Shown piece by piece: positions 51,369 through 62,970 of a stretch of 64,000 nucleotides of DNA. A model generated the notes under the pieces. It saw only the letters and a list, made by a program, of their open reading frames with translations, was not told the origin of the DNA and did no database searches. The stretch lies in NCBI GenBank assembly GCA_963682175.1, contig OY821786.1, positions 33,287,501 to 33,351,500 of the forward strand, in the 5' to 3' direction. How positions within the stretch are numbered: position 1 is the stretch's first letter; every line of letters starts with the position of its first letter. This stretch comes from Triglochin maritima (taxonomy: Eukaryota; Streptophyta; Magnoliopsida; Alismatales; Juncaginaceae). Made by a program: the position numbers and the translations under genes.

Positions 51369-52460
51369 TTATCTAATTCCGCAACCAACTTTTTCTTGGT
51401 TTTTTTCTTCAAGTTCCGTCAGCAAGGGCTTACTCGACAAACTCATCAACCATTCAAGTTTCTTCTTGTCTTTTTTGTCTTCATGCCTCTGACATTCGAA
51501 AGCTAGATTTTCTTGCTCGAGACGAATGACTTCTCTTTTGATGTCTGCATTGTTGGTAATGCTCTCAATTAGATGAGAGACATTGCTATCGTTGTCGATC
51601 TTAGCTTTCATTTTTTTCTTAGATTTCTTCACCCATTTTGGACGAGTGTATGGTTATGCTTCAACGTTTCCCGTGTCCATTGGTGGTACCGAAGTGGTGT
51701 GTAGCAGTCTCTGGACTCCTACGTACGTGATCTTTTTCTAGAACTACCAGCTTCTGGACTATCAGCAATAATAATAGAAGTCCTGGGTTGTCTATGTTGA
51801 ATGTTGCCTATGGAAGAAAACATGATGGGTTGTCATTTCGAGTACCTGCACAACATTACCCATGCATGAAAGAAGTAAAATTTGGAATTATGAGTGCACT
51901 CGTGGATGCAGTGTGCTTCTCGAATGACATCTTCGTCATTCATCCCGCTCCTCTTGCTTGCAACTGCCTCGTCGTAACAATCATTCAACTTCATAACAAT
52001 TTCTCCAATTCTTCTCCACCTACCTTTTAAGGAATCTGTGTTCCTTTCTCCGATGTTTCGTTTCATTTGGGCTTCCAAGTCGCAAGCTTTCTTTATCTTA
52101 CTCCATAGTTGTCCATTTTTTTGGTTGGTGCTTACGACAACGTAATTGCTAATGTTCATGAAGGAGGAGATTAAGGCTTCGTCTTCCTCAGTCGACCATT
52201 GTCTTGTTCTTTGACGAGGTTTAGTGTTGGCATGTTCTGGCGGTGGTGAATATCATTGAGATAGATTAGGCGGGCAAGGTTCTACTTCGTCGTCCTCATC
52301 CTCACTATCGTTTTCATTATCTTGTGTGACCTATGGATATGACGAAGGACCTTCATCACGAAGGAACTACGAGTACATCTCGTAGTTTTGTTGAGGATTT
52401 GTAGGAGGGAATAGTGGGAATGAATTCTGGTCTGGTTGATATTGGTATTCCGGGTACATG
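51369..52460 (-). pseudogene. PIF/Harbinger ORF1 relic (Myb/SANT-like with NAM-associated C-terminus)
   Basis: The minus-strand reading frame from about 52460 runs through an N-terminal Pro/Gln/Tyr-rich region, an acidic stretch, and a Myb/SANT-like domain starting RTRQWSTEEDEALISSF with LKGRWRRIGEIV further on. After a gap, MKKSKKKMKAK...QENLAFECQ...EWLMSL (51369-51632) matches the 'no apical meristem-associated' C-terminal region. At least three in-frame stops (near 52373, 52334 and 52258) and a shift break it. Such proteins are the DNA-binding partner of Harbinger transposases, but also exist as host genes. No transposase (ORF2) is present in the window. Confidence 0.78.
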
Positions 52461-52937
52461 GTATATAGACTTTGGAACGAAGATGGTGCTCTAGTGGGAA
52501 ATAAACATCGCTGATTTTTTGGTGGCTAGTGGCTGGTGTTTCGTGTCTGTCGTGGGTGGTTAGGGGAAGATATTTTTTGTTGAAGAAGGAAAGATGTGTT
52601 CTGCAATGAGTTAGAATGTGCTCATTATACAGCAACGACCAATGAGTTATGATTAAAAAAATCAAAAGCAATAAAACAAAAGGGTCAACTTTGTGTCACT
52701 AGGGTCAGCTTTGTGACTCTCAGGTCATCAGCTTTGTATCACATTGCACTACTTTCAAATTTCAAAAATTCAAAAATATTTAAGATTTAATAATATTTTT
52801 TCTGAGTTTTATTTACTACTTTATATTTTAATTATAAATAGTTATTGTAAATACAATAAGTTAATTATTTAGTTATTGTTGAAAATCGTAAATGAGAGAA
52901 AAAGAAATAATGTGGAAGGAAGAGAGTGCGACAAGTT

Positions 52938-53797
52938 TGTTGGTTTTTTTGCCTTAATCCGTATTTTGATGATTTAATCAATCTAATCTTAATCACAACC
53001 AAATATCGTGTAGCACACATAATTCATAGAAGATATATTGTATTGTGCTAACATCTACAGGTGATCAAGACTCAAAAAGAATGGAATGAAGTCAAGACAT
53101 GTAATCAAAGTTATTTGAAGACATGTAATTTTACTTTATTTTTTGAGTCTTAGGAACTTGTGTAATCTTGAGCACTAAAATTCAAACTCTGACCGGAAAA
53201 GGTCCGATCGATCAAGAGTGGTTAAAATGGTGGATCACAACATTTTTCTCCATGACAGGCCGAAAAAAAATTGTATGATTTTTTTAAAAGGACTTGACTT
53301 GTTAGATATTATGAAGGTTCAATGAACACCATGCCGAATCAGTACCGGATCCTTCTTTCACGGAGGATCTCACCATTTTATATTTGGAAAGTTCACTCGA
53401 ACGTGCGAGGTTCTCTCGTTTGCGCTTGTCTATTAAAGACTGAAGTTTTTCTTATATTGTTTATCTGCGCATGCACAAAGAAATTCCTGCACAATGCCAA
53501 TCAATGTGCCAAACCTTTCGACATTCCGAAACAGGTGAAGAAGTTTCATCCAGACATAGCCGCAAAACCTTGCATTGGGATTTTCACTAGGTAAGCAGGA
53601 AAGGAGTTGCTAGTTTTCCATCTGATATAGCAGCAAAAGTTCATAATCCTCTAGAGATGTGATTCAACGGTCAACTTTTTCTCGAACGCACACACCTAGA
53701 TACGGTCATACAAGAGTTAAAACTTACTCACATACACATTAGGTTCTTTGTAGAAGTCACACACAAAATTTCACATCAATTGGACTTCAATAGTGTA
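52938..53797 (+). mobile_element. Partial LTR of family 2, split by an LTR of family 1
   Basis: Begins TGTTGGTTTTTTTGCCTTAATC and follows the reverse complement of 13939-12414 (AGCACACAT..., GTGCTAACATCTACAGGTGATCAAGACTC). It ends abruptly at ...TTCAATAG, where family 1 starts with TGTAGGATTTCG. The middle (about 53230-53640) has diverged or been replaced. Confidence 0.78.
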
Positions 53798-55300
53798 GGA
53801 TTTCGTGTCCCGATGTATGTATATATTTTAAATTTTAATATAACATACAAGATCGATTTTCATATTTTCAGCAATTTTATGTACATCTATTTGTGTTTTA
53901 TTCTAATAACATGCAACCTACATATATTAAAATAATCCACAAAGATAGAATCATACCTAAAGGTTCTTTAAAACCTTTTTGATGATCCAGAGTCGCGTTG
54001 CCCGCTGAATCGTCCACAGAATTGCCTCTGAGTGTTCACCAAACATTAAACAAAGTTAGAGAGAAAGGAGTTAGTCAATCAATCTCTAACAAGGTTTAGA
54101 ATCCTAATTACTTCTCTTTAAACTTCTGAGAATCTTATCTCCAAAACTTAAATTTACTAAGAGATTTTCGTGGTGATTAGGGAGAGATTAATGAGAGAAA
54201 CAATTTTGTATTAGTCTTAAAATAAGTAGGAATAGGTGCCCTTTTATAGGCTCCCAAAACATCATTATCAAGAGCTATTATTTAGTCATGATCCCTTATT
54301 TTTCTCTCCTAAAATTAATCTCTAAATTCTACATAATCACCCACAAAAAACATTTTAATTAAATCTGGAATTATTTCACTCATGATTTAATTAATCTCTT
54401 AATAATTCAGGCAGAATCGTTCTTCTTCGGTAGACCGAGAATTATTCGGTCAACCGAACCATTCGGTTATAACACGTGTTCGGTGCACCGTGAGCTAGAC
54501 GGTCGACCGAATCCGTATGAGAAAATTTTCATGGAAGAATTCGGACGAACCACGTCTTGTAATCGGTCTACCGTTGACCCACCAAAATCGCTCCTGGGAC
54601 ATAGTCATCGGATGACCGGGTCACCTTCGGTCTACCGAAAATACTACTTCTCGGTTGACCGTGCACACTCGGTTAACCGAACCCGATTGTCCAGGCACTC
54701 CAGACAATTTCGGTCAACCAATTGCGAATACTCGTTCCCTATTCGGTTAACCGAACTGAAGATACCCCGGTCGACCGAACCATGAACAGTTCACCGTGTT
54801 TGACCCCGATTTTACCTTTGTCAAATTTTGGAATTATTTCTAACAAAATTTGATCTTTTGGGGTTTTTAGCAATTCACATCCTATATATATCATCATATG
54901 TAATATTAAATTATTACACCCCATAATATATACCTCATATGAATTTATTATGATTCTAATTATGTCAATTCTCATGACATATTGATTTTAATTAATTCAC
55001 CACATGTGTCATATTTTCACATGAAACCTGACACATCATATGAACTTAAAATCAACCTCTTGTTTCCCAGTTTTGTGGTGTGACCTATAGGATGATCTAA
55101 GCCAAATTGGCAGCGATATTAAACACTTAATATCTCAAACTATAAGCGGTATCTAGCACACATTATAGTTACCCAATTAGCATAGATGTCTTTGTTCCAC
55201 CTTAACCACAACACGATCCATTTAGTGATGTAAGTGCATCACTTGTGTCTGTCCCTTGCCTCATGATATTAAGAATATATACAAAGTAGAAATGTGTCAC
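53798..55300 (-). mobile_element. LTR of family 1, second copy, inserted in an LTR of family 2
   Basis: Reverse complement of 1-1353 across its length: the terminus TGTAGGATTTCGTGTCC, the block around GATCCAGAGTCGCGTTGC, a TATA box on the minus strand (CCTATAAAAG near 54240), the palindrome cluster, and the shared far end CCTCATGATATTAAGAATAT. The sequence to about 55960 probably belongs to the same element but extends past the part visible in the left copy. The far end and its target duplication were not identified. Confidence 0.78.
54421..54785. repeat. Decayed cluster of CGGTCGACCG motifs
   Basis: About a dozen 10-bp sites of form CGGTNNACCG occur, including CGGTCGACCG, CGGTTGACCG, CGGTCAACCG, CGGTTAACCG, CGGTCTACCG and CGGTAGACCG. 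Most changes fall on the central two bases; several are the transitions expected from decay of a methylated CpG. Confidence 0.85.
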
Positions 55301-55964
55301 CTTTGTATTATATTCATTTCTTGATCTCTCTAAGCTAATTATAACTATGTGACTTAACTCAAGTCACATTGTGCACATTATAATTTTTCTTTATCAAGAG
55401 GCCCACTAATATCATCACTCAATTAAGAGGGGCAATGATAATCGTTTGACTAGCTATCTTTTCCAGCACAAGTCATGTTCAACCAACTATTGCCTTTATC
55501 ATTATACTCATTGATAGCTATTGACAATAATCAAATTAAGCATTTCTTGAGTGAAAAGATATAAGTTTCATATCTTAGGATCTAAGACACAGTAAAACAT
55601 TAATGACACGAAACACAATTCCATAATGTTTTACTTGTTAGGTATATTCAATATATAAAAGTAATCTCTTCCTCTTTTATATACTCGTGTCGTCAATTAT
55701 TTGTAGAGCTACAACAATCGATGACCAACACGACAATCTTATCTCGGTAATTAATGTTCCATGTTAATTACCATGATTGTGAATAACTTTTGATTTATGT
55801 AAACCATTATCTTTTAGAGCTCTACGTTTAAGGACCAAGCGCATCTTCCTTAACACTTCCAAAAAACGAATATCATAATCAAGGAACAAAATGTTTGCAC
55901 ATCCAATTCATAATAATTGACATATAAAAGTAAAACTTTTATATCACATTCATTTCAATGATGC

Positions 55965-56143
55965 CCTACCACATCAGTCTGGAGGACCGACGTGGTAGTG
56001 TATGAAAAACAAAATTAAAAATCATAAACTAAACCTTCCACGTCGGTCGGCGTGAACGCCGACGTGGCATACTCTCTGCCACGTCGGTTTAGTAAAGTCT
56101 GACGTGCTAGGGGGATGTGGTAGTCCAACTTTCTAGCAGTGAG
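55965..56143 (-). mobile_element. CACTA-like transposon end or remnant
   Basis: Read on the minus strand it begins CACTGCTAGAAAG, close to the CACTA-superfamily end (CACTACAAGAAA type). Subterminal words CCACGTCGG/CCGACGTGG occur in both orientations. Both flanks contain TACCACATC. The opposite CACTA end and a 3-bp duplication were not found. Confidence 0.45.
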
Positions 56144-57876
56144 TATCATACCAAAGTTGTTATACTAATCGCTGAATTGAATGAGGATGATTGATATCTA
56201 CATGAATTTCACGAAAACAAAATCAAACAACGCTATCCTATTTTCGGCTTTTCCGTAGATAAATAAATTTTCTGAAAATTTCAATTAAACCACCCTCTCA
56301 ACCCCTCACTTACATTCCAAATTCTTGTTTCCAATAATTTTGAAGGTTAAATGTTGTTTTTAGGTATTATATACAAGGTTTCGCATAAAATTAAGTTAAT
56401 TTAAAATATGAAGTGTTTTGTTCCACAAACTAAGATTAGCTTAACCATTCAAGTTAAGGTTCTTTCAACCAAAGGTGTCACATTGAATTAGAATATTATG
56501 TTTATGTTTCCATTTTAAATTCTCTCTCTTAAATCATCTCTCTCTTTCTCTTTGGTCCTGACTCTTAATATGTTTTTATTTGACCTTTTCAATTTAGCGG
56601 GTGTAAGTGGAGTAGGAAGTTCCGGAAAGTGATTTTCGGAGTCAACTGAAAAACAAATGAAAATAGAATTCAATAGAAAATAATTTTCATTTCACTTAAT
56701 TTTGTTGTTTGTGCATGTTTGTTTGGACAAGTGGTTTTTTTTTGGGGAAGGGGATGTTGGATACTAAAAATGGAGGACTGAACTAAGAATTCTAGTGATT
56801 TCTCTGAGCAAACGTTAAATTGTCGACCGAACGACCTAACTTGTCATTCCAGTTACGAATTTCGGTTGACTGAAATGTGTTCGGTCGTCTGTTAAAATCA
56901 TTTCGGTGGACCGAATGGTTGACGATCGATTGAAAAAAAATTGATTTGCATTGCTTTTTGACATAAAACGGTGAGAAAACTCAAAGAAAATTTTGTGTAC
57001 ACCACGGAATCCGACGAAAAGTGGACATGAAATTCCCAAAGTACAAAAACAACATTCTTTTTGGAGTCAACCGGAACCTACTTTCTTTTCCCTCGGATTT
57101 CCCCGGATTCCGGGTGCACACCCGTAGATGTACATCTATGACCCAAAGTAATATTATAACATGAAGTGAATAAATAAATATTTCAGCGAACAGCTATAGC
57201 CAGATATCAATATCTTTCTTTTATTGGATTTGATAGATCTGCTTTTCTTTATGATGTTTGTAAAATCCACCTACTTTTTTTCTTCCTTTCAAAGTATTAT
57301 AATTTCACATAAGCATAAATTTGAACACAATACTCCATAAATTTTGAGGTAATTTAGGACTCAAGTAGTTGTACTTATCAATTGTTCGAAAAAAATGCCA
57401 ACTCAGCTACTTAAAAGCTAATGTTACAATGTACAATGGCATATGACATAAAATTGAAAAATGTGAAATGGCAATAAACCAATACTACAAGAAAATTGTA
57501 AAACTCAAACGAATCTAAGGTTAAGTGCGTGAAAAAAAAACTATAATACCTTTGAATGAAGTCAAAGGTAAGAAAAATCAGAAACTTTTGACAAGCTTTA
57601 TAGCAAATACTACTATTGATAATAAATATGACAGCACGACGTGTTAATTTTTTATCAATATTTTCGTCTGGTTTATAAACATATATATTTGCCAAACTTC
57701 TAACATTTGTTTGTTTTGTTAAAAGTTTCTATACTTTACACTATTTTCAAGTGAAGCTATGTATGAACGGTAATTTGAAATTTGTTTGCTAATGTTGATA
57801 TTATACGACTATGTCATTCTCCTAAATATAATTTGCAAAGGCATTTTAATGTACTTGTTCTTTTAACATACCCAAC

Positions 57877-57925
<49 letters not shown>

Positions 57926-58780
57926 CATTATAAAGATTTTCTTTTACAAAAGTAGAAGAAGTGTCTGCTAATGAAAAATTGGTACACTCTTATAGTGATG
58001 GTTGATGGCACAAATTTTGTCAATATTTGACATTAGGTTAGGGCATATAGATAAGCAAGGAGATCCACTCACTCATAATGAAATGAACCACCAACTTAAG
58101 TAAATGCCTAAATAGACGAAAAGAAACCAAAGATAAAGTTACATATACCCCAAATCCAAGGTTGTAAGAGCCGAATGAAGTCATGTCTATAGGACCACCG
58201 CATGCACATCAAACTCGATTCTTTTGGGCATATGATTCGTTGTTATGGAGCTTTCTGAATCATGTACCGCATCAATGAATTTGGTGCAAAAGTAGAAGAA
58301 TTCGATCAATAAACTTTTGAAAGTGACTACTGAATCGTTTTAGCTCAACTGGTCATACAAAAGTATCATCAATCTTATATTACAAAATCCAATTTAAAAA
58401 ACGTAACCAAGATTTTCCTCGCCTTCTGTATCGCTCTCAAAATGCAAAATCGTAAGTGGACGATAAAGTGGTAATACCAGACAAAAGTCATATATTCCTA
58501 ATTGTAACAACTATCAATGCACATTATAATCATGTTGTACAATCTTCATGTTAATTTTTAGGAATGGTTAAGAATCAATCTCTAATATGTAAAATATTTT
58601 TCAAGCAGATTAAGCAAAAATATTACAGGTTACATTGAAAACTTAATAGTTCGTAGCATGTTATTATAAATGAAATAGTGATAGAATAGTAGACAAAAAG
58701 TCCAATTAGTACGTAAGAGAACGGTCAACACCTGAACCCAAGAAGTGATCGAAAATAACAATAGACAAGACCAAAATATC
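56144..58780. other. Intergenic 2.6 kb, no gene; short orphan motif cluster at 56822-56935
   Basis: AT-rich, with stops in all frames. TGTCGACCGA, CGGTTGACTG, CGGTCGTCTG and CGGTGGACCG at 56822-56935 resemble the LTR palindrome clusters and may mark an old LTR fragment. Confidence 0.5.
57877..57921. repeat. (GT)n(AT)n microsatellite
   Basis: About five GT units are followed by some seventeen AT units. Confidence 0.95.
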
Positions 58781-58783
58781 TTA

Positions 58784-58897
58784 CAATATATATATACAAC
58801 AAAAGTGAGGGGTGGAAAAGCAAAAGAATGCAGGGGATAATAGATATGCATGAATTTTAAAAAAGAAGCGGTTCATGGACGGAAGAAGACCACGTGG
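58784..58897 (+). promoter_or_regulatory. Probable promoter of the right-hand gene: TATA-rich stretch and G-box
   Basis: AATATATATATAC (58786-58797) could serve as TATA box. CCACGTGG (58890-58897) is a perfect G-box palindrome. Assignment rests on position before candidate leader-exon donors at 59047 and 59137. Confidence 0.4.
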
Positions 58898-61800
58898 CAG
58901 GTGGGCAGCCTCCAACACAGGAACTGTGGTTGGGAGAGAGGGTGGAGGGGTGGTGGAGTGATATTCCCACAGACCCTTTCTTTGTTGTTCTCTTGCATTC
59001 CCAAAGTCCAGCTCAAGTGGCACTCAGCAATCAGACGCAGAATCAGGTAACCTCAGCAACCCATGCTCTCTCCCTCACTTGTGTTTGTGTGTGCTTGAGA
59101 GCTAACTAAGTTTCATCAAAATTTCCACACCTCCAGGTATGGTGTGTGTGTGTGTTTTTCTTTTCTTTTCTTTGTTTGTTGGTTAATTGTTGTTAATTTG
59201 TGGAGTTCTATTTTGGGTATGTGTTTGGTTTTTTTTTAATTTGACTTGTATGTTTACCCTTTTGCATGAACTAATATTTTTTTCTAGTGCAAGTGGTTTT
59301 TGATAAAAAGAATGTTTCGTTTTGAAAGCACTATGTATTTTGATTACATTTCAATATGTAAGTCGGTAACTCATAAGTTAGAACGGTGGGATTTGATGTT
59401 TGGTCATGTTAATTTAAAACTAAAGATCTACCTTTTGATTTAATCCAGTTCGCTTGAGAACTCAGTTTGATCAAAAAATCACACTTGAAAGTTGTGCTCT
59501 TTTTTTTGGTTTGTCGGTCAATTGTTGTTATAATTTGTGTTCTATTTTGGGTATGAGTTGGATTTTTATTATGACTTGCATGTTGACCCTTTTTACACGA
59601 ACAAGTTTTTTTCCTTCTAGTGCAATTGGTTTTTTGATAAAAAGAATGTTTTCTTAAAGCACTATGTATTTTGATTACATTTCAACATGTAACTTAGTTA
59701 CTCATGAGTCAAAATGGTGGGATTTGATGTTTGATCATATTAATCTAAGACTAACGATCTACCAAAAAACCTAACGTAGTTCGCTCGAGAGCTCAATTTG
59801 ATTAAAAAATTCACACCCGAAGGTTGTGTTTTTTTGGGTTTGTTGGTTAATTGTTCGTTAATTTTGGAGTTCTATTTTGGGTATGTGTTGGATTTTTTTA
59901 TTTGACTTGCATGTTCACCCTTTTTGCATGAACAAATTACTTTTCCAGTGCAATTGTTTTTTTATAAAAAGAATTTTTTTTTGTGAAAGTACCATGTATT
60001 TTGATTACATTTCAATATGTAACTCAGTAACTCAAAAGTCAATGTTTTTTAATGATTTTAATGTAATATACATGCTTTGTTGGGGCATGACTTTTGGTGT
60101 TGGGTGGATCATGGATTTACCAATTCAGCTAGTCCAAGTTGGTAGGTGGAGAGATATTGATTGTCGATGTCTGTGGGTTTCTTTTAAATGTGGAGTTTTC
60201 GTAGTTTGTACGAATTTCTGTCTTTGTATGTGGAGCCTATTTTGTTTAAAAAAATTCCTGTAGTGGTTTTTCAATATGGGAATGTTTTGTATGGAAGATA
60301 AAGACACCTGTGTTGTTGGGATATGCTCTTTGGTCTTGAGTAGCCTAGTGATCGACCAATTCGGGTAGTGAGCTAGTCGTAGAGGTATTAGGATTTTTTC
60401 CTGATAATAATACCTCTTTAATTCGGGAGGTTTTGGTTGCTGATGTTTGTTTGTTGCCTTTGATGTGGATTGTTTGATGTATGTACAATTGTTGTCCTTG
60501 TATGCTATTTCATGTACTTTTCTCCTATTTCAAATCGGGGTTTTTCATATTTCAAGTTTGTTTACAATTGTGTGAATGATAGATTTTCAAAAAAAAAATG
60601 TGTGAACAGATGGAGAGGCATTTTGGATTGCCTAAAATCTTCCGATTGGGCTAGTCCAGGTAATAGATGGAGACTAGAGAGTTGTCGTTTTGTGATATTT
60701 ATGTGATGGCTTTAGTGCGGATTGTTTGATACTTTAAGTTGTTGATCTTTGTACTTTATCCTAATTCATGCGCAATTATCTTCCTAATCCGAGTGGTTTT
60801 TTGATTTTTTTTTTGCTGAGGCACGATCTTTGGTCTTTGGTAGTCTGAGTGATCTACAAATTTGGCAGATAGAGAGGTATTAGTTTTCATACAATTCATG
60901 GATTGTTTGATGTTCATACAATTTGGGTCTGTGTATGTTGACCCTATTCATTTACAAAAAAATTCCCTCGTGCAAATGGTTTTTAATATTAAAGTGAGAG
61001 TGTAGTAGATAGGAAGGTTTGTGGGACAATTTTTCTATCTATTCTAACTAAATCTAGGATTCAATCTGATTCGAAAGGATAGTTTACTTATCCTTACTAG
61101 CTCCACAGGTTTATCAACTTTGTGTATCGCCTTTGGTCGACTTGTTAACATGTTTTATGTTCATGTGGTATTTGTTTGTTGAACCGTTTTATGTACAACT
61201 TTTGCCTGGTGTAAATGTTTTTGTTTGTATACTAAGTGTGTTTTGAGGTGGTCTTAATATTGGTATGTTCGGTTATATGTGGATTTTTTGCTTTTCCTTT
61301 TACCGTTTGATGTTGACCGATTTGTAATGTACAATTTTTTTCTTATTCCAAGTGGTTTTTGATGTTTTTGGAGTGTTTATGTAAAATAAGCTTTTTTTAA
61401 ATTGTTGAGTGTTGTTTCTAGTGTGGATCGTTTTATGTTCGTTTGGTCTTTGTATGTTGAATGTTGTTGGGTATGGATTTATTTCAGGGATGTTTCTGTT
61501 TCATGATGTTCTAATATTTACTTTAATTGTGAAGGGTTTTTTTTTGAAAAATATGGGGTATTTTTGCCCTTGTAGTGGGAGTCTTATGACTTCAAAGCAA
61601 TTGGGTGGGATCAATGGTCTAATTTGTGGTTTCTCTTGCATCTTATCCAACTAGCTTGACGGTCAAAAAGTTAAAGAATTTTGCATCTGAAATTCAGGAA
61701 AGAAACTTTGCTCTTTTCTGCACCAATCTTACAAAGTAAGAGAAAACGTCGTAATCTTCTGGCCACAAAGATGTTTATTTTTGTTGTTATAATGTCCCAA

Positions 61801-62932
61801 TTCCTTGATATGGTTGAGTTAAGAATGAGTTGGAAAGTTACTATTGTCTACAATGAGAAGCACATAACCTGTTTGAAACATTGTTTCTTTAAAGAAGTTT
61901 CTTTAAGCTATCTAGGTTAATCTTCCACAATAGGCACTAGGAGTGGTAATTTGACCTAAAATATATGAAACCGAGCCAACACCAACCAGATTGAAATTTA
62001 GAATTTGCGTCTATTTTTTTCTTACCTAATAACTAACAAGGAAAAATGATATAGTTTAACTCGTAAACTTAGCTATTGGAAAATTCTCAAACCAGAATGC
62101 ACCCGCCGTCACCCCATAGTGTTTATCATCAAATTTGCGAATGTCAGTCTCTGGTTTTGTATCATCTTTTTCATGCTGCAGCTGGTCTATTTCGTATCGT
62201 GACGTCGATTTTTCTTCACATTCTTTAGCAAAGTAAAACTTTGTTTAGATTTTCTAATTCTAGACTATCATGGAGTGAGCATCTCCCATTTATCCATGTG
62301 TTCTTCATTAGTATCTTATAGATTCTCGTGGGTGATAGCGAAATGAAAGACCAAAAGAAAAAACTTAGGATATAATTCTCTAGTTTTCATATCCCAAAGT
62401 CTTCAAGTTTCTATGCATGGAGGTATATGTTTGTCAACGTTTTCATAGTATTTTCTTTCAATGCCTTGTGATGGAATTGCCCTTCTTTGTTAATGTTTTC
62501 ACCCCTCATGTTGCTTTCCTTCATTTTTTTTAAATTTCATCGACCTTATCAGAATTATATTTGGGATGTGACCCGCTTCACTTTGGTTCTATCTTATGCA
62601 TTGGTTATTTCAATTAGTAAACTACTAACTATTATTTTTAATAAGACATTGTACTATATTCACTTTAAGCATTTCTCAAGTTGTTTTGCTTTGAAATTAC
62701 TAATTGCCTTTACAGTTTGTCATGCAGGTGTGGTTTTTTGTGTTTATAAAGAATCACGAGAGTTACGATGAGCACGTTAAATTGTGTAATAGACAATATT
62801 AGTTTCCTCCCTAGGTGGTGCTCGAGACATACCCAATAAATACAAGTAGCCGATGCTAGAATTGGAGTATGCCGTGGCTACCGATCAATGTACCGCAAAC
62901 AAATATTAGTAATAATAGAGGTGTAGGTTCAA
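58898..62932 (+). other. 5' leader exon(s) and ~3.7 kb leader intron of the right-hand gene
   Basis: Two donor candidates are seen: CAG|GTAACC (intron from 59047) and CCAG|GTATGG (from 59137). The acceptor TTTCCTCCCTAG ends at 62814, leaving a 5' UTR exon from 62815 to the start codon. The intron is T/G-rich, contains a ~330-bp tandem repeat (59165-60045) and, further on, diverged similar words (GCACGATCTTTGGTCTT..., TTGTATGTTGACCCTATTC). Open frames inside it are short and T-rich. Confidence 0.5.
59165..60045 (+). repeat. Tandem repeat, ~330-bp unit, about 2.6 copies
   Basis: The landmark TTCTATTTTGGGTAT ends at 59220, 59554 and 59884 (spacings 334 and 330). Each unit continues with GACTTG(C/T)ATGTT(G/C)ACCC, then GTGCAA(G/T)TGGTTTTT, GTATTTTGATTACATTTCAA and, in the first two, GTGGGATTTGATGTTTG(G/A)TCAT. 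The third copy fades after about 60045. Confidence 0.88.
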
Positions 62933-62970
62933 ATGCTGGTCCAAGCCGACAAGGTTTTTGTCACTGCTAG
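62869..62970 (+). other. Short open frame overlapping the main start (uORF or original N-terminus)
   Basis: ATG at 62869 opens 33 codons (MPWLPINVPQTNISNN...) in the +1 frame relative to the main coding frame and ends at TAG 62968-62970, overlapping the main ATG by 38 bases. It is either an upstream ORF or the true N-terminus separated by a small frameshift. Confidence 0.45.
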
